From NCBI GenBank assembly GCA_025200525.1, contig CM045763.1, forward strand, positions 87,758,131 through 87,822,130: DNA of 64,000 nt. The letters run 5' to 3'. The translations under genes were made by a program, and so were the position numbers. Each line of letters starts with the position of its first letter. Position 1 is the first letter of the stretch. The notes below the pieces were generated by a model that saw nothing but the letters and a program-made list of their open reading frames with translations, was not told where the DNA came from and did not search any database. The stretch is from Camellia lanceoleosa. Its lineage: Eukaryota; Streptophyta; Magnoliopsida; Ericales; Theaceae. Of this stretch, positions 34,614 through 46,764 are shown in pieces.

Positions 34614-35360
34614 TAATAGTATATTGTAATGCAAAAATTATTTGTACTTCTATCATTTTATAATTATTTTGTGTTCATACTAATTTTGTTGAAAATAATT
34701 TATCAAATTTTTTGTGCACTTTTTTTTTAATATTATTTATTGATTTAATTTCTATTTTAGTGTATGTTTGAAAAAATATTTTTAAATTGATGATAAATTT
34801 TACAAATATTAAAAAGTTAAATGTTAATTTTTTGATGAATATGTAATTAATTTTTGAATTTTTTCCTTATTTATTTATGAAAACATAGTGAATTCAATAC
34901 TAAGGCTTTATTTGCTTAACAAATTAAGTTGGATGAAATTATTAGTATAATAAAATTGAACAAGGAAATTATTAATGAAATGATATTAAATTATATTTAT
35001 TTGTGTAGTAGTATGATTATATTTGTTGATTGCGATTAAATATATAAAGTTATGTAAATAGTATTTATTATGTAGAAGGTAACTTTATTGTTTATAAAAT
35101 GAAGACCAAAAGAGTCGTTTTACCTCCAATTCTATAGGATTGGATTCAATGCCACCTTCTCTAGGAATTTGGGTGTCGTTGTGCAGGCTGCACAGCATCT
35201 ACTATTGTGCGGCTGTTTGAGCCCTCTTCAGGCTCTATTTTGATAACCTAAATATTTACTTTTAATAAATTTATCAAAAATTAAATTGATTAGATATTTG
35301 TATCTGTTTTATCAAATAACATTTGTATTTGAAAAAATGAATAGTAAGTATGATTTTAAG

Positions 35361-36163
35361 TAATTTTTTAAAAATCGGACCGGTGAGTGAATCGGAAAAA
35401 TGATCGGATGGACAGGTCACCGGTTCAACCGTTGAGTTGAACCGGAATCGAACCGTGACGTCATAAATATATTAAAATTATATTTAAATAAAAATATAAG
35501 TAATAAAATTATAAATTAAAAATTTTAACAATCTTAAATATTTCTCTTAATACTCTTTTTATTAAAAAATATAAAAATATATTTAATTTTAATTTTGGAA
35601 GAAGAAATCAAATATTCAATATTCTCTCCCTATGATTTTAATTCAAATAATTTGATTGAAAGAAGAGCAAAAATTTTGGAGGGATATCAAAATTTTAAGT
35701 TTCCCTCTAATAAATTTGATTGAATCCCATATAGATTTTTTGAGTTTTTTTGGAAGAATTTTTTTTCTTATAAATAGATAGAAGCTTTCACAATAATTTC
35801 AAGCTCTCAATGAGATTTCTCACAAGAGGAGACCCTTAAAAGAGAGTTTCCAATTAAATTTTTATTATATATAATTAAATTTTTATTATATATATAATAA
35901 TATATATATATATATATATAATAAGAAAGAAAGAAAAGAAAGAAATAATAAAAAAAAGTACAAAAAATTCGTTTTATCAACCCGGTGAACCGGAACCGGG
36001 TCGACTAGTTCGGCGGTTCAACCGCCGGTTTTTCTAGTTCTCTTAAAATAGGCCGGTTTTCGACTATGACCGGTATAGTGAGTGTACCCGGATCGGAACC
36101 TCGACCGGTCGGCGGTTCAACCGGTTGAACCGGCCGGTTCGGTCCGGTCCGATTTTTAAAACC
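35361..36163. mobile_element. Mutator-like non-autonomous element
   Basis: An 803-bp insert flanked by an 11-bp direct repeat ATGATTTTAAG (35350-35360 and 36164-36174). The ends are inverted repeats around AAAAATCGGACCGG, rich in GGTTCAACCGG words. Copy 2 of the segmental duplication has one copy of the flank and no insert (about 45054). A 9-11-bp TSD fits the Mutator superfamily. No transposase is seen. Confidence 0.8.
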
Positions 36164-36544
36164 ATGATTTTAAGAATAAAACTAAATACATATGTGATTT
36201 CTTAAAAAGGTTATTGATATTCGATTAACATGATTTTTTATAATTATGTTGTACTCAATATACCATATAAGGTGAACGAATTAAATTATCAAAATAAAAT
36301 CCGAAGCGAGCCCAAACAACCAAGTCCTAGGGTTGGGCATAAGGTTATTCGAATCGCACAACTCGCCAACTCGAACCGATCCGAATACAAATGGACAGTT
36401 TCGCAAACACAATACGGGTGGATGTAGTTTGGAATATTGCATTATTGTGGGTTGCAAATTTTACACGCACCTGCACCCGCACCTGCACCTGCAAGAACCC
36501 GCCTGCACTTAGATGTTGTTTGGGATGTTTTCAATAAGTGCACT

Positions 36545-39226
36545 TGTCACGACCCAAACCCGCCCCTGTAGGTTAGGCATCGTAACCGGCTAGTAATTCG
36601 TAGATTACCAAAGGCCTCTGAGCAGATAAGCATATAATAAGAGGCTGTGGAAGCAAATATATAAAATAGATAAGGTCCAATGAGCTGTGGTAACGTACAT
36701 GAGACAGTAGATTTCAAAACATATATATATATATATACATGAGCATGCTAGTTAAAGGACGCCAATATTTACAAAGCATTTACAGAAGTGTACATCCCAA
36801 GGCCTGACTTTACAAAACAGTCACAGAGACTAGCATGAATACAAAAACAGCCATGGCATTAGACTTCGATCGGAACCTTCTCGGGTGGCACAACGGTTGG
36901 CTGACAAAAAACAGAATAGAAGACCGTCAACTCTGGCCCTGGTCACATGCCGGCTCACCTACATACATAATATGGACTGTGAGCGAAAGTCCAGTGAATA
37001 ATAACAAAGTAAAGGGGTTTCAATGAATGAGGTCCGTACAAATTCAGAAATCATAATTCAGTTTCGTATCAAATCCATAATTGGTCCAAATCATATACAA
37101 AAATAATACGTCATGCTTGAGTTTACGTGATACATCCATTAGCAATAACAGAGCAGATACAGAACAGAGGCAGACACGTGAGGGTTACAAGTAACCAGTT
37201 CCTTAAAGGAACCTCCGGATCCGCAATGTAAGCAGTGAGCCCCATGACGGGGCTTCCGGTACAGGTAACAGAGTGCAGACGGATATAAGTTCCATAAAGG
37301 AACCTCCGATACCGGGTAACAACTAATAAATATCACATGATGCTAAGGATGTCACGAATACATATCAGAAATTGAATAATCATTCATTGCACAGAACATA
37401 TCATTTCATAAAAAAGATTTTATTTTATCACACAGAAAATAAATGTAGTTGAACATAACTTTACTAAGTTATTACTCACAGTTGGCCTTGAGACAAACAG
37501 ACGGAGCAGATTAGTCAGACAGAACGTGGCACGTGACCTACATAACATATAACAGATACATACTTAAAACACACATTCTAATTTTACAAAACTTATGTCG
37601 TTGGCTCTTAGTGTGTTTCTAACCTTTAATCCTTATTAAAAGGTCTTAAACATGGCCTAGGAATGCCGATGATGGAATGAGGATGCAAAAATGCCTTGAA
37701 AACCATTTCCTAAATTTTGCTAAAGATAAGGTCCACGCTCGAGCGTGGATTACCCTACTTGAGCGGACATGCAGATATTGAAGCTCCGCTCGAAGGTGAA
37801 CTTCCTCGCTCGAGCGGATTGTAAAATCGACAAAAAGTACTGGATGCATGATTTTCATGCTCGATGGGCGCTTAACCCCCGCTAGAGCGGACTGCAAAAC
37901 ACACAAACTTCTGGGTATATGCTCGAGCGTGGATTACCCTACTCGAGCGGACATGCAGATATTGAAGCTCCGCTCGAGGGTGAACTTCCTCGCTCAAGCG
38001 GACTGTAAAATCAACAAAAGTACTGGATGCATAATTTTCACGCTCAACGGGCGCTCGACTCCCGCTCGAGCGTGAGACTCAGAGTCTCGCTTGAGCGTGG
38101 GTTTCCCCACTCGAGCGGACTGTAAAACACACAAACTTCTGGGTATACGCATTTCACGCTTGAGCATAGCTCTTGACGCTCGAGCGTAAAAGTCCCCACT
38201 CGAGCGTGGGTCAAATTTCTGGAAAATCCAGATTGATCTCAAAGCATAAAACTCGACCTTTAAGCCTTCAAAACTCATTTTTTTGGCCCAATATTTGAAA
38301 CATATAATAACTCATAAAACAATATGTATTAAAAATCATTTCAAGAAATCATGGCCCAGGAGCAACCTAATTTGTGCAAAATCAACATGAACTCTATGAA
38401 CATGCCATTAATACAACATGCAAGAATCTCATTGAATCCAAACCCTCCAAAACATGATCAAACTTGATAATTTGATGGACAACAAGATGAATGACCATAA
38501 TGTGAGTGAAATTAACACATGCATGGAAGAAATCTTAGAATTCAAACTCAAAGCATGGAAATTTATGCATGCATGCATGGATGGACTCTCAAAGCCACAC
38601 TTTGAGCTAAATCTTGACTTTAAAAACCAATCTTACCATGAACCTAGCAAGAACAACTCACATTCATAATTAAAAGGATGAATTCTCTACCTTTAGGTCT
38701 TCAATTTCAAGCTTAGTAGCCTAATCTTCCAAGTTGCCTTCAATTCTTCTAAGTTCAAGCAAAATTCTAGATAAACTCAATCTTGTTCTCCTACTCTCTC
38801 TCTTTCTCTCCTACGGTTTGGTCAAGAAAAAAATGGCTGAGGAGAGATGCTTCTAAGTGTAATAAGATGTGATAAAGTTGGTCTCAAATCAAGCCACTAA
38901 GTGGCATTTGTGTAATTAGGCAAACTAATGCAATTCAACATTATTTAATCTAATTTACACATTCCAAATTGAATTTTAATTAAGCCTACTATAAAATCAC
39001 ATAAAATCTAACTAGTATAACACACTAATCAATTTCTGAATCAGTCGCTGATAAGGCTTTCAATTTGCAGTTCAAAGTCAACGCATGAACAGATCACTTT
39101 ATAGCAAACAGATAGAAACACCGAATTAATGCAATACATATGCAAATTAATCCCAGATTCCTTCTAAATTACTGTTACGCATAATTAAATGCGGATTAAC
39201 ATTAATCAGAGGTCGGGATTATTATA
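36545..39226 (-). mobile_element. Solo LTR, 2.68 kb, TSD GCACT
   Basis: Starts TGTCACGACCCAAACCCGCC and ends GGTCGGGATTATTATA, flanked by GCACT at 36540-36544 and 39227-39231. Start, layout and CG-rich words resemble the LARD LTR, which argues for minus orientation. The last dinucleotide is TA rather than CA, one transition. No internal region or partner LTR is present, so it is the product of LTR-LTR recombination. Confidence 0.88.
37735..38205. repeat. CTCGAGCG word cluster with 182-bp tandem duplication
   Basis: About ten occurrences of GCTCGAGCG or one-base variants lie here. The stretch 37735-37915 is repeated at about 37918-38095 with the same landmarks (GTGGATTACCCTACT, ATGCAGATATTGAAGCTCCG). 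It lies within the solo LTR. Confidence 0.85.
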
Positions 39227-40319
39227 GCACTTTTTGACTTTTTAAGAAATATGAGTTGGGTTTGAAGTGATGTGGTAGAGAGATGATGTGACTTAAATAA
39301 GATATTAGCTTTTTGAGTTTTTGGCTTTTTTAGGAGATACCATACCTAGCATTATTTTTTATTTTTAAAACCTGGACCATTGATTTTTTAGATAAGTTTA
39401 TGATTTTGAATAATTTTACTTTAATTGTATTGTTGGGTAGTGAATAATTTTGATGATTTAGTTTAGGATTTTGAAAGATGTGCTTGTGTTAGTTTATGAT
39501 TTTATTTAAAAGTTTAGAATTTTGAATGATTTACTTGTGTTAGGAATTAATTTTGTTGTGTTTTTAATCTTATAAGTTTTAATTCATTAATTATTAATGT
39601 TGAGTATTTTAGAAAATTGGGAGGGGGGCAAAAATAAATATTTACAAAACGGGAAAAAAAAATCAAAAATAATTTTTTTTAAAAAAAAATCCAATTCGTA
39701 AACTGCCTGCAACCCGTGTACATTCGTGAACTCTATCTGCACAAACCGCAACCCGCATTGTGGGCGGTTGTGGATTCAATTTTCTCCAAACTGCACATAT
39801 ACGAACGAGTTCAAATCGCAAACTAAACTGTTCAAAACTAAACTAGAACACTCCTACCAAGTCTTTCAATGGGATTGCTAATCCCTTCACTAAAAAGTAT
39901 TCTTAATCTCATGACTATTTTTGCAAACAACAGAATTGATAATCCAATTGCATAAGCTATGGAAAAAAAAAAAAAAAACAGACCACGCCTAATGTTATCT
40001 AAATTCTACAAATCTAAAAGATTATATATACTCATCACCTACTCTAAATAGGTAAGACGACAATTTTTTCTCATATTCTTGAAAATCGTTAAGATTATTC
40101 ATGTTAACTTTATTTTAATTAAAATAAGTATTTGCGTGTGTACTAAAATTTGACTTCACATAATTAATAAGATTTTCTCCTCCTAAATATTTAGGAATGA
40201 AGATGATTCTCTGGATGAACTTACCAAGATACGAGCTTGGTTGGGTGTCAATCGGGAGGAAACTCTAATGATAAAATCTATAAGTCAACCAGAGGCATTC
40301 CGATAATAAAACAGTAAGA

Positions 40320-40475
40320 GTAATATTAGAGATCTTAAAAATTCTATTAAAATTTTTATTAAATATTTTACATAGATGTAGGACCCATACAATATAAATT
40401 CTATGTAAATCTCATACCTATATAAAATATTTGATAAAATTTTTAAAATTTCTAATATTTTTGAAATAGTAATAA
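40320..40475. mobile_element. Small palindromic MITE private to copy 1
   Basis: The left half AATATTAGAGATCTTAAAAATT is mirrored by AATTTTTAAAATTTCTAATATT on the right. Copy 2 lacks it (AGACAGTAATTATCTC at about 45815). Confidence 0.6.
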
Positions 40476-41036
40476 TCTCAACAGCAAAGCTAAATCACAA
40501 TAAATTTACTGCACAAATATCACGTATTTTTTTTTTTTTTATATAGTGCACTGTCTCTATCTAAGAGTGCCTTTCATCATGGACTTTATGACTTATTTGT
40601 CTTCAAAGGTAGAATAGAGATGTTTCATAATGAGAAGATTAATAGTGAGGGAATTGTTAGTGAGGAGATTAAATAATATTATATTTGTTTTGATGATAGT
40701 TGTTAGTATAGAAATTGTTAAATTATTTTTATATAAAATAATAAAACAAATAAAAAAATATAAAAAATTAAACATTAGTGTTTAAAAAAAAATCCCAATA
40801 TGTAAAAAATAAAAAAATTTCTAATCCCCTCACTATTTTTCTAATACCACCTCTACCTCCACCTCCACCTTCTCCATCCCAATTCCTTTTTTAACTTCCA
40901 TCATAATCTCTTCCTCTATCCTAATCAATTCCCCAACTTTACAACTAAAACACAACACTAAATAACCTCACCTCCAACTAATCCCGTCCCATCTATTACA
41001 CCCCAAAACAAACTAGGCCTATGCTCATTTGAGATT

Positions 41037-41207
41037 CAACAATGATTCATCCCCCCTTTCTCCATCACCCCCTTTGACCCCCTCTCTCTCTCATTGGTTG
41101 CTTTTTCTTTTTCTTTTTCTTCTTTTTCCTGCTCCTCCAATCACCCACTGACACATGGCAAAAGGGGGTGAGGGGGTGCCCCAAAAAGGGGGTCTAAAGT
41201 ATTATTG
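41037..41207. mobile_element. Mutator-like MITE, 9-bp TSD, private to copy 1
   Basis: A 171-bp insert flanked by TTTGAGATT (41028-41036 and 41208-41216). The ends CAACAATGATTCATCCCCC and, on the complement, CAATAATACTTTAGACCCCC are inverted repeats. Copy 2 has only the flank (TTCGAGATTATCC at about 45950). Confidence 0.75.
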
Positions 41208-41289
41208 TTTGAGATTACCCTTTCCAGGTTCAATTGGAGTCCATTTCATCGTGAACTCTACGACTTATTCATATTTATTCTCTCCTAAT

Positions 41290-41790
41290 ACAATTAGAAT
41301 AGAGATTGTTTGAGCTGAATTATATAAATGTATTTTTTGACTTTTTAAGTAAAAAATAAAGGGAAAAAAAAGATAATTATTTAAGATAAATTTTTAATTT
41401 TTTTATAAAAAAATATATGTTAAAATATTATATTAAATATTAAAATTACTTTCTTACCTCTCCGAGTACTGACATGCACGATTGTGCAGTTGATGCGTGC
41501 ATTGGTTTTTTTTTGTTTTTTTTTTGAACAAAATCATGTGACAGTATGTTACTATGTTAGTGGTGCACCTCTCCCTCATTTATATAATTTTTTTTTTCTT
41601 TTGCACCCGTGGCAGTATACTAGTGGTGCACAGGCAATTTTGTTTTTTTATCATTTGACTATTAAACTTTTTTTTTTCTGTCCAAACTTTTGTGAATAAT
41701 TTTAATTTTTTTTTCCGTTTTTTACTTTTTTTTTTTTTAATAACTTTTTAAAATTTTCTCCTTTTTAAAGGATTCCAAACAAACATATCT
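41290..41790. mobile_element. MITE-type insert private to copy 1
   Basis: Left end GATTGTTTGAGCTG, complement of right end GTTTGTTTGGAATCC, with T-rich inside. In copy 2 the flanks are adjacent (ATTAGAATAAATATCTC at about 46041). Confidence 0.6.
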
Positions 41791-42250
41791 CCCTAAAAAG
41801 TTTTATCCTAACGGTCTTAGGAGTCATTGTCTACTAGGACTCAACTACCTAGTCTATTATCTCAATTATGGTATTGGCCATGGCCACACTACAACCGATC
41901 ATTCTCGTTCACATAATTTATTAATTAAATCAAGGTCATGTCACGTTAATCCGCATAATTTGTGTGATTATTTTGTTAAGTGAATATGACTTGAAAATGA
42001 TTATAATACACGCTTCTTAAAAGATGTGTATTATATATATTTTATAATTATGAAAAAAATAATATAATTTTATATTTTTTGAATTAAAACTTAAAAAATT
42101 CATGATCAAATATTTTAAAATAATATCATAACTAAAGAATAAAATTAATTATATCTAAAAAAAATAACATAAATAAAATTATATATGATAAAAGATATGT
42201 ATAATAAAATTCTTCATATATTACTAACACTATGTACTAGTGTTTGGCAC

Positions 42251-42527
42251 TGTGTATAAGAGTTTGTTTGAGCTGGTCGCCAACATTTGTCTTTGCTCTT
42301 GATTGAATAACGGATCCGTTTTCAATTTAGTTGTGTTGATTTATTAAAATAACAAAGTTTTGTTTAGAAAAAAAATTATTTTAGTAATTTTTAATTTTTT
42401 TATAAAAAGATATGTAGAAAAATAAAAAAAATAATGTGACAATTTATAATAATTTTTTGACTAAAATATAAAATTGACAAGCGAAACATAAATTTAGATA
42501 TATACAACAACTTATCACAAAGTCAAT
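42251..42527. other. Spacer between the two duplication copies
   Basis: AT-rich sequence with no recognised feature. Confidence 0.5.
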
Positions 42528-42769
42528 TGGATAAAATGTAGTATTATGAATTGTCGCAAAGATTCAAAATCACAGAACAGGTTAGCAGGCGCCAAATCAG
42601 AACACATTCATAGATTAATACCCAAAAAAAAAAAAAAAAAAAACAAAAAACAAAAAAACAACAACATATCCGCAAAGCTTCAGATACATAGCATTATTGG
42701 CGCAATAATAGTTACAGTAATAGTACGTACCTGTCATGAAGCGATCGGATTGTTTGTTTATGATAAGGG

Positions 42770-42935
42770 CAAATTACATATATCTCTCTTGAGGTTTAGT
42801 TAAATTACAGATATTTCTGAGGTCTAGATTTTCATAATAAATTGTTTTCTGAAATTTATATTTTTATAACAATTTATCTCTTAATTTGTTATGTAAATTA
42901 TATCTTTAAGAGATATCTGTAATTTTGCTAAATCT
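42770..42935. mobile_element. MITE private to copy 2
   Basis: GTTTAGTTAAATTACAGATATTTCTGAG on the left is inverted as AGAGATATCTGTAATTTTGCTAAA on the right. Copy 1 reads through without it (TAATAGCAGAGGAGG at about 33587). Confidence 0.65.
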
Positions 42936-43946
42936 TTACGGAGGAGGTCTATCTGTACATATGCAGAGTGCAAGTTTTGATTTTTGGAAGGAAAAAATTC
43001 TACGGACCTCAATTTATTGACGAACAGCCAAGGATGACTTGACATCACATTATTATCATTTTATTTTGGAAAAGTTGCCTCAGAAGGGAAATTCTAATGT
43101 AGATACCACGCAAATGAGTGTACTATAGGAAACTTTTAAAGGGAAATGACAAGATAGTGTGATAGCAGGAGAAAAAAATTTGGGAGAATCATTTAACGGT
43201 TGAAAATAATTTTTATTTTTGATTTTTTAACTATTTTATAGTGTTGTCTAAAATAGTTTATTGTAATGTTAATTATGAATTATTATGATATTAGTTATAA
43301 TTAATTTTAATTATAATCTTGAAATTCTTTGGTTATTGATTATTGATTATAACTTTTTTTTTTTAATTATGACATTTATAATAATCAACTTTATAAATAT
43401 CATATCATAAATTATCTACAGTGCACACAAACAAAAAATATACTAGTATTAATACAAAATTTTAAATGGATGAAAGTAAAACATTAATGATATATTCTAA
43501 TTTGTAAATTATTTGTACTTCTATCATTTTATAATTATTTTTTGTTCATACTAATTTTGTTGAAAATAATTTATCAAATTTTTTTGTGCACTTTTTTTTT
43601 AATATTATTTATTGATTTAATTTCTATTTTAGTGTATGTTTGGAAAAATGTTTTTACATTGATAATAAACTTTACAAATATTAAAAAGTTAAATCATTAA
43701 TTTTTTCCTGAATATGTAATTAATTTTTGAATTTTTTCCTTATTTATATCCGAAAACATAGTGAATTCAATGCTAAGGTTCTGTTTGTTTACCAAATTAA
43801 GTTGGATAAAATTATTAGTATGATAAAATTGAATAAAAAAATTATTAATGTAATAATATTAAATTATATTTATTTGTGTAGTAGTATAATGATATTTGTT
43901 GATTACGATTAAATATATAAAGTTATGTAAAAAGTAATTTTATTCA

Positions 43947-44385
43947 ATGTGTTTGGTTTGAGTTTTTTGGATTAAATTTTTTGAAAACTAAGTTTTTTGG
44001 TTTTCGTAATCTTTTGTTTTTAGTGAATATTTTTTAAATTTTAAACATTTTTTTTTATACTTTTTTTAGATACACCTTAATTAGATGTAGCTAAAAAGTA
44101 AAAAATTTGTGAAAAAATATTTTAAAAAATTAATAAATACATAAAAATATAAAAAATGTACTAAATTTTTTTGTTTTGTATTTTTGTATTTTTGGTATTT
44201 ACTAAATTTTTAAAAGATTTTTTTATAATTTTTTTACTTTTTAGGTGTATTTATGTTAGGTGTGTCTAAAAAGTAAAAAAATTGTTTAAAATATCAAAAA
44301 AATTCAGAAAAAATAAAAAAATACGGAAAATAAGAATGTAAAATTTTTTAAAAAGTATTTTTTGAGAAATGAAAGTAAGCAAGCT
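43947..44385. mobile_element. MITE-type insert private to copy 2
   Basis: The insert has internal near-repeats of CTAAAAAGTAAAAAA. Copy 1 is continuous across the site (about 35085-35095). Its ends were not resolved. Confidence 0.45.
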
Positions 44386-44552
44386 GATTGTTTTTTAAAA
44401 TGAAGAGCAAAACGGTTGTTTTACCTCCAGTTCCATGGGATTGGATTCAATACCACATCCTCTAAGAATTCCGGTGTTGTGCAGGCCGCACAACATCCAC
44501 TATTGTGCGCCTGTGGGAGCCTTCTTCGAGCTCTATTTTGATAATCTAAAGG

Positions 44553-44940
44553 GTTGTTTCGGATGATCTAAATAAGTGTATTTTTTATCTTTTTATAAAA
44601 AAATTTACAAAAAAATAGAGAAGTAATGTGATGAAAAAAAGATAAAAAGATAGATTATTTTATAGTAGCCAAAGGTGGTGTTTGGGAAGCCACTTCCCAA
44701 ATTTTTTTCTCATTTTTTCCACTAAAAAACAAAAGTTTTACAAAACAAAAAAAAAAAAAACATATCCAAACAAAATATCACATCGAACCCCATAATCATT
44801 TTACTTTTTCTCTCACAAACATCACATCCAACCACATAAAAACCCAACTATCTTTCCAAACACTAAAAATTTTTTATCTCATAAAAACCTACATCTAATA
44901 AAATCTACATAAAAACTCACTTCTCAAACACCCACTTAGC
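44553..44940. mobile_element. Two adjacent or nested MITEs private to copy 2
   Basis: The first begins GGGTTGTTTCGGATGATCTAAATAAGTG (TTGTTTGGGATG family). The second has ends GGTGGTGTTTGGGAAGCCACTT and, on the complement, GGCTAAGTGGGTGTTTGAGAAG. Both are missing from copy 1 at about 35258. Confidence 0.6.
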
Positions 44941-45653
44941 CTTAGTTTTTATGTTATATCGAGTACAACATACTTATCAAAAATTAAGTTAATCAAACAT
45001 TTATATTTGTTTCATCAAATAAGATTTGTATCTAAAAAAATGAATAGTAAGCATGATTTTAAGAATAAAATTAATTACATATGTGATTTGTTAAAAATGT
45101 TATTGATATTCGATCAATATAATTTTTTATAATTATGTTATACTCAATATATCATTAAAGGTGAATGATTTAGATTATTAAAATAAAATTTGAAGTGAGC
45201 CCAAACAACCACACAAGAGTGGTTGTGCGGAGTGTATAATAGTCACCCAAGTCCCCTCCCCCATGAGATTGCTAATGCCTTCACTATTTTTGCAAACAAA
45301 TATGTTTAACAGAATTGATAATCCAATCGCATGAGCTAAAAAAAAAAAATAACGGACCAAGTCTAATGTTATCTAAATTCTACAATTCTAAAAGATTATA
45401 TACTCATCATTTACTCTAAATAGGTAAGATGACATTTTTTCTCATATTCATGAAAATCGTTAAAGATTGTTCATGTTAACTTTATTTTGATTAAAATAAT
45501 CATCTGCGTGTGTACTAAAATTTGACTTCACATAATTAATAAGATTTTCTTCTCCTAGAAATTTAGGAACGAAGATGATCCTCTGGATGAATTCACTAAG
45601 ATACTAGCTCGGTTGGGTGTCAATCGGGAGAATACTCCACTGACAAAATCAAT

Positions 45654-45785
45654 AAGCAGTGTTTTGAGACGTTTGCAAAAAGTTAATTTTTTTTTTTTTG
45701 TAAATAAATTATGTGAGAGATAATGTAATAAAAAATAAATAAAAAATAAAAAATTAACTTTTTACTAACTTTTGAAAAGATCTCT
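45654..45785. mobile_element. Small MITE private to copy 2
   Basis: AAAAAGTTAATTTTTT on the left is inverted as AAAAATTAACTTTTT on the right. Copy 1 reads AAAATCTATAAGTCAACC (about 40275) without it. Confidence 0.65.
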
Positions 45786-46102
45786 AAGTCAATCAAAGGC
45801 ACTTCAATAGTAAGACAGTAATTATCTCAATAGCAAAGCCAAATCACAATAAATTTAATGCACCAAATATCACGTATCTTTTTTTATATATAGTGAATTG
45901 TCTCTGTCTAAAGAGTGCCTTTTATCATGGACTTCAGAACTTATGCTCATTCGAGATTATCCTTACCTGGTTCAATTGGAGTCCCTTTCACCGTGGACAC
46001 TAGGACTTGTTCTCATTCATAATTACCCTCTCCTAATTCAATTAGAATAAATATCTCTAAAAGTTTATCCTAACGGTCTTACGATTTATTCTGTACTATA
46101 TA

Positions 46103-46658
46103 TGACATGGGTAAGCTCATAAAGATTATAGCCCACCATTTAAGATCCAATACATAACTCAAATACTAAAACCCAACATTGCTAAAACCCCACGTAGCAA
46201 TAAGAACCAATAACATCAAGATATACGGCAAGAGAAGGGCAAGCCACATAAGCAGACAAAGATCTGCAAAGTTATTACTACTGCATATTGCCATTAATGA
46301 AACCCCTTACAACATTTATTGCGATAACCCCTCTCTGTCGAGACAGAACGTCTTCATCATGAACAAGGTAAGCTAGAGTATAGACTTTCGACCAAGGTGA
46401 CAGGTCGGAAGGGACAACGAAATGATTACCAGAGAATATAAGTAGACATCGAAGATAAGAAGAAAGTTAAGCTTTCTAACTCTAATCTATCTCTACATTC
46501 CACCTCTCTCTCTAACTTGCTCGTCGGAGGGTTCGCTAGGGGACTCCCAGTTCCCCGTTGAACTCTTGTGCAAGTTCCTCTGTGGGCTTGGTCACTCGGA
46601 CACCGGTTTAGGAAGCGTGGATCAGTTCGACCCATTCCGTTTGGAACTAGCAGTATCA
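46103..46658 (+). repeat. 5' LTR of the Tat element
   Basis: Starts TGACATGGGTAAG and ends GCAGTATCA. It aligns to 55012-55570 throughout. Confidence 0.93.
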
Positions 46659-46663
46659 TCAGT

Positions 46664-46680
46664 TGGCGCCGTTTGTGGGA
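46664..46680 (+). other. Primer-binding site (tRNA-Asp type)
   Basis: TGGCGCCGTTTGTGGGA lies five bases after the LTR. TGGCGCCGTT is the usual plant primer-binding site complementary to tRNA-Asp. Confidence 0.7.
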
Positions 46681-46764
46681 AAGTTTTTGTTCCGCGCGCC
46701 AGTTGTGCTCATTGTCACCGGAGACCCTCTCCCTATAACCCTCTCCTACCACCTATAAAGGTGG

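Larger units (their letters stand above)
36513..39352. mobile_element. MITE (TTGTTTGGGATG family) split by a solo LTR
   Basis: The left part GTTGTTTGGGATG..AATAAGTGCACT is followed, after 2.7 kb of LTR, by GCACTTTTTGACTTTTTAAG, as in intact family members. The right end is degenerate (near 39352). Confidence 0.6.
36328..39856. mobile_element. hAT-like non-autonomous element containing a MITE and a solo LTR
   Basis: The ends TAGGGTTGGGCATAA and, on the complement, TAGGAGTGTTCT resemble hAT termini. The 8-bp flanks CCAAGTCC (36320-36327) and CCAAGTCT (39857-39864) form a near-perfect TSD. Subterminal text has AACCCGC and GCACCTGCACC words. It is empty in copy 2 at about 45247. About 0.8 kb is the element itself; the rest is nested inserts. 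No transposase is visible. Confidence 0.75.
33325..42250. repeat. Segmental duplication, copy 1
   Basis: Starting at GGATAAAATGTAGTATTATGAA and ending near CACTATGTACTAG, this segment aligns in order with 42528-56420. Shared landmarks include TATCCGCAAAGCTTCAGATACATA (33489 and 42666), GCGATCGGATTGTTTGTT (33568 and 42738), and GAAGATGATYCTCTGGATGAA (40200 and 45573). Differences in length come from insertions private to one copy. No intact gene is visible in the shared part. Confidence 0.9.
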
